A stretch of DNA of 64,000 nt from Spirosoma oryzae (GCF_003002825.1 NZ_PVTE01000011.1:146147-210146), one strand, 5' to 3'; positions 46,312 to 54,728 are shown, counted from the first letter of the stretch. Numbers and translations: made by a program. The notes: generated from the letters alone by a model not told the origin.

Positions 46312-46773
46312 ATGAAGCGAATCAATGTACTGATGCCTGCCCTGGCGTTGCTCGTAACGGGCTTTGTTGTATCGTCCTGCAAAGACGAAGAGAACCCGAC
46401 TATCGTTTCGAACGCGCCGACCAGCTTCACCGCCGTTATGAACGGGGCCAGCGAACGGCCGACGCCCGTGTCGACAACGGCAACGGGAACCACGCGCGTG
46501 CTGCTGAACGAATCGACCAAAGTATTCAGCTACACCGTTACGTACAGTGGGCTGACACCAACGGCGGGCCATTTCCACCGTATCAATCCTAACTCGACAA
46601 CGGGTACGGGCGGGGTGGAAATTAACTTTGCCAGCCTGACATCGCCGATCACCGGCAGCTTCACACTGGCGAACCAGGCCCGGATCGATAGCTTCCGAAA
46701 CGGCTATTACTATTCGAACCTGCACACCGCGACATACGGCAACGGTGAAATTCGGGGTGATATACGACGCTAG
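46312..46773 (+). CDS. CHRD-domain surface lipoprotein
   Basis: A 153-residue lipoprotein. Signal sequence with lipobox VSSC (Cys23), followed at once by KDEENPT, which fits the Bacteroidota lipoprotein export signal (Lys plus acidic residues after the Cys) and predicts surface display. The CHRD domain (about 40-150) has TAVMNGASERPTPV, FSYTVTYSGL, GHFH, FTLANQARIDSF, YYSNLHTATYGNGEIRGDI, ending in the typical NGEIRG. CHRD domains occur in secreted proteins of unknown role. Monocistronic. Confidence 0.9.
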   Translation: MKRINVLMPALALLVTGFVVSSCKDEENPTIVSNAPTSFTAVMNGASERPTPVSTTATGTTRVLLNESTKVFSYTVTYSGLTPTAGHFHRINPNSTTGTGGVEINFASLTSPITGSFTLANQARIDSFRNGYYYSNLHTATYGNGEIRGDIRR

Positions 46774-46901
46774 TCGGCAACTGATTATCTTGTCGGAAAC
46801 GTCCGGTAGAAGCGCTGTCTTCTGCCGGACGTTTCGTTTTTATCGGCCATGTCGGATAAGTAGAATTGCACGTAACGATTACTTCTGAACGAACCATTCG
46901 C

Positions 46902-46970
46902 CAATTTTCGGCCGACAAAAGCTGCTTCTGTCGCAACTTGCCGAAAATTGACTACTGACCACTGAAAATT
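46902..46970. repeat. Intergenic hairpin element, family C-like
   Basis: CAATTTTCGGC (46902-46912) is exactly complementary to GCCGAAAATTG (46940-46950). It continues rightward with GACTACTGACCACTG and AAAATTG. The word CCGAAAA(AT)TGACTACTG closely parallels a tract inside topA (50681-50717). It lies just before kduI. Confidence 0.65.
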
Positions 46971-46977
46971 GCTACTT

Positions 46978-47808
46978 ATGCAGGTACGCTATGCCGTTGG
47001 CCCCAACGAAACGCGCCAGTTCAACACGACCGAACTCCGGGAAAATTTTCTAATCGAAACGCTGTTTACGCCCAACAGCCTTCAACTGTGCTACAGCCAT
47101 TACGACCGCGTGATTGTCGGCGGGGCGATGCCGGTTGACAGTCCGGTCGATCTGCCGACCTACCCCGAGCTGCGGAGCGATTTCTTTCTGGAACGACGCG
47201 AGCTGGGCATTATCAACGTGGGTGGCGCAGGCTCGGTAACCGTCGACGGGCAAACGTATGAGCTGGCCAAACTCGACGGCTTATACGTCGGGCGCGGTAG
47301 TCGCAGCGTATCGTTCGCCAGTCAGCAGGCCGACGCGCCCGCCCGGTTTTATCTGCTATCGTCGCCCGCCCACAAGGAATATCCCACGCAGAAAGCCGCA
47401 CAGGGCGATGTGTTCTCCGCACCGATGGGATCGGCCGAAGCAGCCAACGAGCGGACGATTTACCGGTACATTCACAAAGACGGCCTGCAAAGCTGCCAGC
47501 TCGTGATGGGTCTGACGATTCTGAAGCCCGGTAGTGTCTGGAATACGATGCCTGCTCACGTCCACGACCGGCGGATGGAAGCGTACTTCTACTTCGACCT
47601 CGACCATGCGCATCGTATCGTGCATCTGATGGGGCAACCCACCGAAACGCGGCACCTGATGGTTGCCAATCACCAGGCCATCATTTCGCCCCCCTGGTCG
47701 ATTCACTCGGGCTGCGGCACGTCGAACTACTCGTTTATCTGGGGTATGGCCGGCGAAAACCTCGACTACGCCGACATGGACCTGATCGCGATCGCAGACT
47801 TGAAATAG
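46978..47808 (+). CDS. kduI: 5-dehydro-4-deoxy-D-glucuronate isomerase
   Basis: Isomerises the 4-deoxy-5-keto-hexuronate formed from unsaturated uronic acids to 2,5-diketo-3-deoxygluconate, in degradation of pectin or glycosaminoglycans. The 276-residue cupin-type protein shows MQVRYAVGPNETRQF, then YSHYDRVIVGGAMP, RRELGIINVGG, SSPAHKEYPT, the metal site PAHVHDRRMEAYFYF (His, His, Glu near 193-200) and PPWSIHSGCGTSNY. The ATG at 46978 is preferred over 46969. It is followed by the GH88 gene, the enzyme that would supply its substrate. Confidence 0.95.
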   Translation: MQVRYAVGPNETRQFNTTELRENFLIETLFTPNSLQLCYSHYDRVIVGGAMPVDSPVDLPTYPELRSDFFLERRELGIINVGGAGSVTVDGQTYELAKLDGLYVGRGSRSVSFASQQADAPARFYLLSSPAHKEYPTQKAAQGDVFSAPMGSAEAANERTIYRYIHKDGLQSCQLVMGLTILKPGSVWNTMPAHVHDRRMEAYFYFDLDHAHRIVHLMGQPTETRHLMVANHQAIISPPWSIHSGCGTSNYSFIWGMAGENLDYADMDLIAIADLK

Positions 47809-47811
47809 GAG

Positions 47812-47867
47812 TTCGGTTTACGGTTAGTGTGCATCATGGCAGCCGTAAACCGAATACCGTAAACCGT
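47812..47867. repeat. Intergenic hairpin element, family C
   Basis: TTCGGTTTACGG (47812-47823) is exactly complementary to CCGTAAACCGAA (47843-47854), followed by TACCGTAAACCGTATG, whose last bases form an ATG upstream of the GH88 signal peptide. It fills the kduI-GH88 gap. Confidence 0.75.
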
Positions 47868-47876
47868 ATGCCGAAC

Positions 47877-49046
47877 ATGAAACTCCTTCCCTTCCTCACA
47901 TTGCTCGTTACGGGTTCGGTGCTGGCGCAGGCACCGATCAACGTCGATAACGAATTTGCGTTTGCCGCCCAGCAGTACAAAGGCATGCTGCAAAGCCACC
48001 CCGACACGGCGAAGTTTCCGCAGTCGAGCAAACCCGACGGCAGTCCCGACGATCGAAACTCAAGCTGGTGGTGCAGCGGTTTTTTCGGCGGTTCACTGTG
48101 GCATCTTTACCAGCGTACCAATGATCCGTTCTGGAAAGAAGCCGCGCAGAAATGGACGATGGCGGTGGCGAAGGAGCAGCACAATACCGGCACGCACGAC
48201 CTCGGCTTTATGCTGTACTGTCCGTTCGGCAACGGCTACCGGCTGACCAGAAACGAAGCCTACAAGCCAATTATGCTGACGGGCGCGCAGTCGCTGTCGA
48301 CACGGTTCAACCCCAGCGTCGGGGTAATCAAGTCGTGGAACAAGTTTCAGACCTACAACTATCCGGTCATCATCGATAACATGATGAATCTGGAATTCCT
48401 GTTCTGGGCAGCTAAGAACGGTGGCGACAAACGACTGCGCGAAATCGCCATTACCCACGCCGACAACACACTGAAAAACCACTTCCGGCCCGACAACAGC
48501 AGCTACCACGTCGTCTGCTACAACCCCGACGGGACGGTAGCCGCCAAAAAGACGGCGCAGGGGGCCGCCGACAACTCGGCCTGGGCGCGGGGGCAGGCCT
48601 GGGGGCTGTACGGCTACACGGTGATGTACCGGGAAACGAAGGATAAGAAGTACCTCGAACAGGCCCGCAAAATCGCCGACTTCTACTTGAGCCACCCCAA
48701 CCTGCCCGCCGACAAAATTCCGTACTGGGACTTTAATGCCCCCAGTATTCCCAACGAAGAGCGCGACGCATCGGCAGGGGCTATTGCAGCATCGGCACTG
48801 CTGGAGCTAAGCACCTACGGCGGACCGTCGGCCAAAACGTACTATCAGCAGGCCGAACGGATATTGCAGAGCCTGAGCAGTCCGGCGTACAAAGCGAAAC
48901 CCGGTGGCGACAACCACTTTATTCTCGTACATAGCGTTGGCAACAAACCGGGCAAGAGCGAGATCGATACGCCAATCATTTACGCCGACTATTACTATCT
49001 GGAAGCCCTGCTGCGCTACGACGCGATGCGGAAGAAGCAGGGATAA
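47877..49046 (+). CDS. Glycoside hydrolase family 88 unsaturated uronyl hydrolase
   Basis: Removes the unsaturated uronic acid from oligosaccharides made by polysaccharide lyases. About 389 residues; signal peptide LLPFLTLLVTGSVLAQA. Catalytic-type segments: THDLGFMLYCPFGNG (Asp), VIIDNMMNLEFLFW (Asp), and SAWARGQAWGLYGYT with AxGQAWxxYG of GH88/GH105; the C-terminus has IIYADYYYLEALLRY. Because it has a signal peptide it acts in the periplasm. It lies downstream of kduI with a family C hairpin between. The ATG at 47877 or at 47868 fits; 47829 is inside the repeat. Confidence 0.92.
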   Translation: MKLLPFLTLLVTGSVLAQAPINVDNEFAFAAQQYKGMLQSHPDTAKFPQSSKPDGSPDDRNSSWWCSGFFGGSLWHLYQRTNDPFWKEAAQKWTMAVAKEQHNTGTHDLGFMLYCPFGNGYRLTRNEAYKPIMLTGAQSLSTRFNPSVGVIKSWNKFQTYNYPVIIDNMMNLEFLFWAAKNGGDKRLREIAITHADNTLKNHFRPDNSSYHVVCYNPDGTVAAKKTAQGAADNSAWARGQAWGLYGYTVMYRETKDKKYLEQARKIADFYLSHPNLPADKIPYWDFNAPSIPNEERDASAGAIAASALLELSTYGGPSAKTYYQQAERILQSLSSPAYKAKPGGDNHFILVHSVGNKPGKSEIDTPIIYADYYYLEALLRYDAMRKKQG

Positions 49047-49069
49047 ACAAGGTATCGAATACCAGTTAC

Positions 49070-49104
49070 AAAAACGGCAGCCGGGCAATCGGACTGCCGT
49101 TTTT
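49070..49104 (+). terminator. Rho-independent terminator after the GH88 gene
   Basis: AAAAACGGCAG (49070-49080) pairs with CTGCCGTTTTT (49094-49104), and the stem ends in a T run. Confidence 0.88.
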
Positions 49105-49466
49105 GCGTATCCGGGTTTGTTTTGCCGACACCGATCCATAAAAACCAGCGATCCCCAAAAAACAATCATGCCTAGACAGCTCGTTTGGAAGTCGGCAGCA
49201 GAAAATGGTCGTCATCCGCTCAAATTCAGTTGTTTTCCCGAGCAGATTCGAACGTAGCACGGATACATCTTGTTAACTAGATATACCCGAATCCGTGTTG
49301 GTTTGCATCCCGTCTCAGGCAAGCGGCTTGTTTGAGTCAGTGGTTTTGCGTCTATATTTGACGCGGATGGCTGCGGTCATTCCTGGTAAAAATTGGCCTA
49401 CAGCGTCAATCTGCCTATCCAGACCGATCCGAAAGCCGGGTGCTTTCATCAACCTGATTACCTGAT
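49105..49466. other. Intergenic region upstream of topA
   Basis: About 360 bp with no credible gene. Contains a weak hairpin CACGGAT (49258-49264) / ATCCGTG (49291-49297) and the topA promoter. The leader from the predicted start to the ATG is about 100 nt. Confidence 0.45.
49331..49360 (+). promoter_or_regulatory. Putative topA promoter (TTTG ... TATATTTG)
   Basis: TTTG at 49331-49334 and TATATTTG at 49353-49360 are 18 bp apart, an acceptable spacing for the -33/-7 pair of this phylum. Transcription would start about 100 nt before topA. Confidence 0.55.
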
Positions 49467-52169
49467 ATGTCGAAAAACTTAGTCATAGTAGAGTCGCCCG
49501 CCAAGGCAAAAACGATCGAAGGCTACCTCGGAAAAGACTTCACCGTGAAGTCGAGTTTCGGGCACGTCCGCGATTTGCCGAAAGACGGGCTGGCTGTTGA
49601 CGTTACCAACGGTTTTCTCCCGTCCTACGAAGTGTCGCCCGATAAGAAAAAGCTGGTGAGCGAGTTGAAGTCGCTGGCTAAGTCGGCCGAGGAAGTATGG
49701 CTGGCAACGGATGATGACCGCGAAGGGGAAGCCATCTCGTGGCACCTTAAGGAAGCCCTTGGTCTGCGCGACAATACCAAACGAATCGTATTCCGGGAGA
49801 TCACCAAGAACGCGATTCTGAATGCCATCCAGCAACCCCGCACCATCGACGTTGACCTTGTCAATGCGCAGCAGGCCCGGCGCGTCCTCGACCGGCTGGT
49901 CGGTTACGAACTGTCGCCGGTACTGTGGCGGAAAATCAAGGGCGGCAGCACAGGGCTGTCGGCCGGGCGGGTGCAGTCGGTTGCGTTGCGGCTGGTAGTC
50001 GAGCGGGAGCGTGAGATTGATAAACACGCAGCCAAATCGTCGTTTAAGGCCGTGGCGCAGTTCATTGTCGATGGCAATAAGGTGCTGAACGCGGAAGTCG
50101 CCAAGAACTTCCCGACGGCTGCCGATGCCCGCGCGTTTCTACAGGCCTGCGTCGGTGCTACGTTTAGCATCAAGAGTCTGGAAACGCGCCCGGCCAAGAA
50201 AAGCCCAGCCCCCCCGTTCACGACCTCGACGTTGCAGCAGGAGGCTTCGCGTAAGCTGGGCTATGCCGTCGACCGGACGATGCGGATTGCGCAGAACCTG
50301 TACGAAGCCGGTAAAATCTCGTACATGCGTACCGACTCGACTAACCTGTCGCAGGAAGCCATCGACAAAGCGGTGAGCGAGATCCAGACCGAGTTTGGTC
50401 AGCAATACGTACAGACGCGGCAGTTCAAGACAAAAAACGAATCGGCACAGGAAGCCCACGAAGCCATCCGCCCGACTAATTTCAATGACCGCAACGCCGG
50501 TGGCGACCGCGATCAGAAGCGGCTGTATGAACTGATCTGGAAACGGGCTATTGCTTCGCAGATGGCCGATGCGCAACTTGAGCGGACGACCGTTACGATC
50601 ACTATCAATTTCGCCAACGGTGCGACTGTCGACATCGACGTTTTCGGCGACGATTATACCCCAGCGAAGGAAGCCGGTACGAAAACCGAAAACCGAAAAC
50701 CGACTACTGGAAACTTTCCTTCAGAACTGGTCGCGCAAGGTGAAGTGGTTAAATTCGATGGTTTTCTGCGCGTTTACCTCGAATCAAAAGACGACGAGGA
50801 CGACGAAGACGCAAAAGGCATGCTGCCGCCACTGCGGGTCGGTCAGTCGCTGAATCTGGGGCAGATGAAGGCAACGGAGAAGTTCACCCGTCCGCAGCCG
50901 CGCTACGCTGAAGCCTCCCTCGTGAAGAAACTCGAAGAAATGGGCATCGGCCGTCCGTCGACCTATGCGCCAACCATCTCGACCATCGTCAACCGGGGTT
51001 ATGTTACGAAGCAGGACAAGCCCGGTCAGGAGCGCAAATACATCGAATATACGCTGGCCAAAGACCAGATTACCGAGACAAGCGGTAAGGAAACGTTCGG
51101 CTCGGAAAAAGCCAAGCTGTTCCCGACTAACACTGGTATCGTCGTCAACGATTTTCTGGTCGAATACTTCCCCGACATCGTGGATTACAAGTTCACGGCT
51201 ACGGTCGAGAAGGAGTTCGATGAAATCGCGGAAGGACGCATCAACTGGCAGAAAATGCTGGAAGGATTCTACGGCGATTTCCACAAGAACATCACCGATA
51301 TTCAGGGTTCGTCGATCGTCACGTTCAAGACCGGTGCCCGCGAGCTGGGCGTCGATCCACGAACAGGTAAGAAAGTGTCGGCCCGGCTCGGTAAGTACGG
51401 TGCATTCGTACAGATCGGCGAATCGACCGACGAGGAAAAGCCACAGTATGCCAACCTGCGGGATGGTCAGCTGATCGAAACGATTAGTCTGGACGATGCA
51501 CTGGCGCTGTTCGCGTTGCCGCGCGAAGTCGGTTTCTTCGAAGACAAACCCATGACGATCGGTATTGGCAAGTTTGGGCCGTACGTGAAGCACGACGATA
51601 AATACGTGTCGCTGACCCGCGAAGATGATCCGTATACCATCGATGAAAACCGGGCGATCGAGCTGATTCAGGCCAAGCGGGCTGAATCGGTCAGCGAGTC
51701 GCTGGGCGAATTTGAAGGCAAGCTGGTAACGACGGGTAAAGGACGTTTCGGACCGTATGTGAAGTTCGAGGATAAATACATCTCGATTCCGCGCAACGAG
51801 CAGCTATCGACGCTGACACTCGACCGGGCGATCGAGCTGATTCAGGCCAAACGCACCGCCGAAGCCAACAAGTACATCAAGGAGTTCCCGGAGCGGCCCG
51901 AGATTAAAATCGTCAACGGTATGTACGGGCCATATCTGGCTGTCGGCAAGCGTAACGTACGGATTCCGAAAGAAACCGATGCGGCTTCGCTGACACTCGA
52001 AGACTGTCTGGCACTGGCCGGCGACGAACCCGCTCCGGCCAAAGGGGGCGCTAAGAAAGCATCGGCAAAAACGGCCAAAGCTGACGCTAAGCCCGCTGCC
52101 AAAGCCAAGGCTCCGGCCAAGAAAGCTGCGGCAACGACCACCAAAAAGACGACGGCGACCAAGAAATAG
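49467..52169 (+). CDS. topA: DNA topoisomerase I
   Basis: Relaxes negative supercoils by single-strand passage. The 900-residue protein starts with the Toprim domain (LVIVESPAKAKTIEGYL, DDDREGEA near 81-88). The catalytic tyrosine is in ISYMRTDST (about 286), and the central domain has EEMGIGRPSTYAPTI. Zinc fingers are absent. They are replaced by several C-terminal topoisomerase repeats (GKYGAFVQIGE, GKFGPYVKHDD, GRFGPYVKFED, YGPYLAVGKRN) and a Lys/Ala-rich tail after residue about 855. Odd feature: a short in-frame tract (about 406-417) encoded by the family C word run; see the repeat at 50681. Confidence 0.96.
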   Translation: MSKNLVIVESPAKAKTIEGYLGKDFTVKSSFGHVRDLPKDGLAVDVTNGFLPSYEVSPDKKKLVSELKSLAKSAEEVWLATDDDREGEAISWHLKEALGLRDNTKRIVFREITKNAILNAIQQPRTIDVDLVNAQQARRVLDRLVGYELSPVLWRKIKGGSTGLSAGRVQSVALRLVVEREREIDKHAAKSSFKAVAQFIVDGNKVLNAEVAKNFPTAADARAFLQACVGATFSIKSLETRPAKKSPAPPFTTSTLQQEASRKLGYAVDRTMRIAQNLYEAGKISYMRTDSTNLSQEAIDKAVSEIQTEFGQQYVQTRQFKTKNESAQEAHEAIRPTNFNDRNAGGDRDQKRLYELIWKRAIASQMADAQLERTTVTITINFANGATVDIDVFGDDYTPAKEAGTKTENRKPTTGNFPSELVAQGEVVKFDGFLRVYLESKDDEDDEDAKGMLPPLRVGQSLNLGQMKATEKFTRPQPRYAEASLVKKLEEMGIGRPSTYAPTISTIVNRGYVTKQDKPGQERKYIEYTLAKDQITETSGKETFGSEKAKLFPTNTGIVVNDFLVEYFPDIVDYKFTATVEKEFDEIAEGRINWQKMLEGFYGDFHKNITDIQGSSIVTFKTGARELGVDPRTGKKVSARLGKYGAFVQIGESTDEEKPQYANLRDGQLIETISLDDALALFALPREVGFFEDKPMTIGIGKFGPYVKHDDKYVSLTREDDPYTIDENRAIELIQAKRAESVSESLGEFEGKLVTTGKGRFGPYVKFEDKYISIPRNEQLSTLTLDRAIELIQAKRTAEANKYIKEFPERPEIKIVNGMYGPYLAVGKRNVRIPKETDAASLTLEDCLALAGDEPAPAKGGAKKASAKTAKADAKPAAKAKAPAKKAAATTTKKTTATKK
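50681..50717. repeat. In-frame family C-like word tract inside topA
   Basis: The words GAAAACC, GAAAACC and GAAAACC, then GACTACTGG and AAAC, run in tandem inside the topA coding region. In frame they encode KTENRKPTTGN, where other topoisomerases go directly to the conserved GEVVKFDGF. The words match arms of intergenic elements, especially 46902-46970 (CCGAAAATTGACTACTG). Confidence 0.6.
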
Positions 52170-52193
52170 GGCAACCCCGAAAGTCATATCGCC

Positions 52194-52225
52194 AAGGGCA
52201 GGTTCCGCGAAACCTGCCCTTTTTT
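52194..52225 (+). terminator. Rho-independent terminator of topA
   Basis: AAGGGCAGGTT (52194-52204) pairs with AACCTGCCCTT (52211-52221), and TTTT follows. It directly abuts the family A element. Confidence 0.85.
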
Positions 52226-52331
52226 GTGTAGCCCAGACCTCCCGGTCTGGTGGGCGCGATAGCGACCATCTTGGTTTCAACTTGTAAAAAATTGGCCAGA
52301 CGCCCCCCAGACGTGGACATCTGGGCTACAC
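52226..52331. repeat. 106-bp inverted-repeat element, family A, copy 2 (diverged)
   Basis: The outer arms GTGTAGCCCAGA (52226-52237) and TCTGGGCTACAC pair perfectly, and the inner arm has GTCTGG/CCAGAC. It shares GGTGGGCGCGATAGCGACCA with copy 3 but has CCCAGAC where copies 1 and 3 have CCTGGAC, with the matching change on the other arm. Confidence 0.78.
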
Positions 52332-52347
52332 GGTGTATCTTGTCCTC

Positions 52348-53070
52348 ATGAAAAAACGTCAGAAAGTAGTTGTGTTATCGGGGGCGGGGATCAGCGCCGA
52401 AAGTGGTATCCCGACGTTCCGGGCGTCAGACGGGCTGTGGGAGAATCACCGCATTGAGGATGTGGCCACGCCGGAAGCCTGGCTGCGGAACCCCGTGCTG
52501 GTGCAGGACTTCTACAACCAACGCCGGCGGCAGGCGCTGACGGTGGAGCCGAATGCCGGACACAAAGCACTGGTTCGTTTAGAGGCCGCCTATGACGTAA
52601 CCGTCGTGACGCAGAACGTCGATAATCTACACGAACGGGCCGGATCGTCGAACATTATCCACCTGCACGGCGAGCTGTTCAAGTCACGCAGTACGCGTAA
52701 CGAAGAGCTGGTGTACGACATTGAGGGCTGGGAGTTGAAAATGGGCGATACCTGCGAAGAAGGGGCGCAGCTGCGTCCGCACATCGTTTGGTTTGGCGAA
52801 GCGGTGCCGATGATGGATATAGCCCTGGAAGCCGCCGATGAAGCCGACATCATGATTGTGGTTGGTACGTCACTGAATGTCTATCCGGCGGCCAGTCTGG
52901 CTTTTGTCGTGGGTGAGCGCATTCCCGTTTACGTCGTCGACCCGAATACACCGTCCATGCAGAAGCGTAGAAACGTGATTTTCATCGCCGAGCCGGCTAC
53001 GACTGGACTGACCAGACTGGTCGATGAACTACTGGCAAAGGCGCAGATAGAGACGTCGGCAGGGGAGTAG
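52348..53070 (+). CDS. Class III-like sirtuin, NAD-dependent protein deacylase (CobB-like)
   Basis: Removes acyl groups from lysines using NAD. The 240-residue protein has GAGISAESGIPTFR (11-24), TQNVDNLHERAGS, HLHGELF with the catalytic His, and VGTSLNVYPA. The segment FYNQRRRQ carries the Tyr and Arg that mark class III sirtuins, which favour succinyl/malonyl groups. The usual four zinc cysteines are absent; only one Cys (MGDTCEEG) is present, which fits the zinc-less subset seen in this phylum. The ATG at 52348 fits the sirtuin start; it lies 16 bp after the family A element. Confidence 0.92.
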   Translation: MKKRQKVVVLSGAGISAESGIPTFRASDGLWENHRIEDVATPEAWLRNPVLVQDFYNQRRRQALTVEPNAGHKALVRLEAAYDVTVVTQNVDNLHERAGSSNIIHLHGELFKSRSTRNEELVYDIEGWELKMGDTCEEGAQLRPHIVWFGEAVPMMDIALEAADEADIMIVVGTSLNVYPAASLAFVVGERIPVYVVDPNTPSMQKRRNVIFIAEPATTGLTRLVDELLAKAQIETSAGE

Positions 53071-53101
53071 CGGTGAACATTTGACCGAACAGCCAGTTCA
53101 G

Positions 53102-53128
53102 GAGAGACGTTTTTTGCGTCTCTCTTTT
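53102..53128 (+). terminator. Rho-independent terminator after the sirtuin gene
   Basis: GAGAGACG (53102-53109) pairs with CGTCTCTC (53117-53124), with a T-rich loop and a TTTT tail. The arms resemble family B. It ends directly before the ATG of the next gene. Confidence 0.75.
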
Positions 53129-53130
53129 AT

Positions 53131-53850
53131 ATGGTAACTACGCTCGATTTGGCTGTTAAAACGCGCGATGCCCACGAACGTCTGAACGAACAGTATGGTG
53201 TCGATCCAATTCGGGGACGGGTCGATCCGATGCACGAGCTGATCGGAACGATCCTGTCGCACCGCACAACCTTCGCCAATGAGCGAACGGCTTATCAAAC
53301 AATGCGGGAGCGGTTTCCGACCTGGGAAGCCGTACGCGACGCTCCGCTCGATGCATTAATCGACGCGATCAAAACGGCAAATTATCCCGAAATCAAAGCG
53401 CCTTACATTCAGAACGTCCTGACCGTACTGATTGCCGAGCGGGGCGAAGCGAACATCGATTTTCTGCGGGATATGTCGACCGAAGAGGCAATGGACTGGT
53501 TGAACCGGCTCCCCGGTGTCGGCCCGAAAACGTCGACTCTGTTGCTGCTGTTCTCGTTCCATAAACCTGTCCTGCCCGTCGATACGCACGTGCACCGGGT
53601 CACCCAGCGGCTGGGGCTGATTGGTCCGAAAGTCAGTGCCGAAAAAGCGCACAAGCTACTTCTGTCGTATTTGCCGCCGGACGCTACCGTGCTGTACAAT
53701 TTCCACAAACACTTTTTTTGGCATGGGCAGCGGGTGTGTTTCTGGTACAATCCCAACTGCACCGGCTGCGTGCTCAACGACATGTGCGACTTCTACCAAA
53801 CCGGCCGAACCGCCGTCTTGAGTAGCACACCTATTCGGAAGAACAAGTAG
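53131..53850 (+). CDS. Nth-like DNA glycosylase/AP lyase (HhH-GPD, Fe-S)
   Basis: Excises damaged bases in base-excision repair. The 239-residue HhH-GPD protein contains the hairpin LPGVGPKTSTLLL with the catalytic Lys, then LPVDTHVHRV with the catalytic Asp. The C-terminal iron-sulfur loop has the spacing C-x6-C-x2-C-x5-C (CFWYNPNCTGCVLNDMC). This matches endonuclease III. The N-terminal 20 residues differ from standard Nth, so the precise substrate is not certain. It has no partner gene; a family A element lies downstream. Confidence 0.92.
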   Translation: MVTTLDLAVKTRDAHERLNEQYGVDPIRGRVDPMHELIGTILSHRTTFANERTAYQTMRERFPTWEAVRDAPLDALIDAIKTANYPEIKAPYIQNVLTVLIAERGEANIDFLRDMSTEEAMDWLNRLPGVGPKTSTLLLLFSFHKPVLPVDTHVHRVTQRLGLIGPKVSAEKAHKLLLSYLPPDATVLYNFHKHFFWHGQRVCFWYNPNCTGCVLNDMCDFYQTGRTAVLSSTPIRKNK

Positions 53851-53949
53851 CCTGGACCTCCAGGTCCGGGTGGGCGCGATAGCGACCAATAAAGCTGCCG
53901 CCTGCAACAGTTGCCCTGACGGGCACCCGGACCTGGAGGTCCAGGCTAC
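53847..53949. repeat. 103-bp inverted-repeat element, family A, copy 3
   Basis: Perfect 26-bp arms (53847-53872 and 53924-53949). The interior matches copy 1 in the opposite orientation. It overlaps the stop codon of the Nth-like gene and runs to the HhH gene on the other strand, filling the convergent gap. Confidence 0.85.
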
Positions 53950-53955
53950 AGGATA

Positions 53956-54696
53956 TTATTCACCGTATTTACGTTCGTGTAAAGCCTTTGCCTGACCAAC
54001 CCAATCGTCGCGGTCGATGCGGCCGGGAAAAAATTCGATGATCTCGTTGATCTGCTTACTGTCTTCCTTCGAGAAATGGCTGATTTGCCGGAAGGTGTAG
54101 ATACCCAGACTGTGCAGCTTGCGCTCCAGGAAGGGCCCCACACCGACAATGTCTTTGAGGTCGTCGGCATCGGTAGGGAGCGCCCGGCCAATACGATCAA
54201 ACTGCAACTCTCCAGCACGGGCAGCAATGCGGTTTAGCACGGCGGTTTCGCCGGTGTCGGTAGCTGACGCAGGCTGGGGCGGGAAGACCGGGGGCGCTTC
54301 TGGGATGGGAGCACCTAAGGGCGGTATTTCGATGGGGGGCGGAGTGCCGGGTAGCTCGGGCTGCTCCGCTTCCGTATCGTCGGCCGGAATCAGGAGCGTA
54401 GGAGCCCCGTAGATAGGTGCCAGGGGATCGACGGGAATCATCGGAATGGGAGTCGTCAACGGTTCTGCCGATGTCGCCGTTTCTGAATACGACGGGTTTG
54501 CCGGTACGCTGATTGTATCTGCCGAGGGGCCATTGGCTAACTCTGCTTCCCGGCGGGTGATAGCCTGCCGCAGCGCTTTCACCCGGCCACTACGTGTCAG
54601 CCGGCCCAGTAGCCAGCCGACGAAAGCGGCCGCCGTCAACAGCAGCAGTATCTCGGCAACAGCCACAGGACGGGATAGCGGGTCTAATCCAAACAT
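53956..54696 (-). CDS. Membrane-anchored helix-hairpin-helix protein (flap-endonuclease-like HhH, larger)
   Basis: A 246-residue protein. One N-terminal transmembrane helix (about 11-33) is followed by a basic/helical linker, then a proline-rich and acidic region (about 60-150, many Pro/Thr/Ala), then a C-terminal domain from about 150. That domain has the helix-hairpin-helix motif DLKDIVGVGPFLERKLHSLGI (in part DIVGVGPFLERKLHSLG) and INEIIEFFPGRIDRDDWVGQA (in part NEIIEFFPGRIDRDDWV), of the H3TH flap-endonuclease-like type. It is a paralogue of the protein 33 bp upstream, at 54729. It should lie with the HhH domain on the cytoplasmic side and could bind DNA at the membrane. No nuclease catalytic acid cluster is evident. 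Confidence 0.78.
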   Translation of the reverse strand: MFGLDPLSRPVAVAEILLLLTAAAFVGWLLGRLTRSGRVKALRQAITRREAELANGPSADTISVPANPSYSETATSAEPLTTPIPMIPVDPLAPIYGAPTLLIPADDTEAEQPELPGTPPPIEIPPLGAPIPEAPPVFPPQPASATDTGETAVLNRIAARAGELQFDRIGRALPTDADDLKDIVGVGPFLERKLHSLGIYTFRQISHFSKEDSKQINEIIEFFPGRIDRDDWVGQAKALHERKYGE

Positions 54697-54728
54697 AAGG
54701 TGAATTGCTTCGGGGTGAGGAAAACAGA

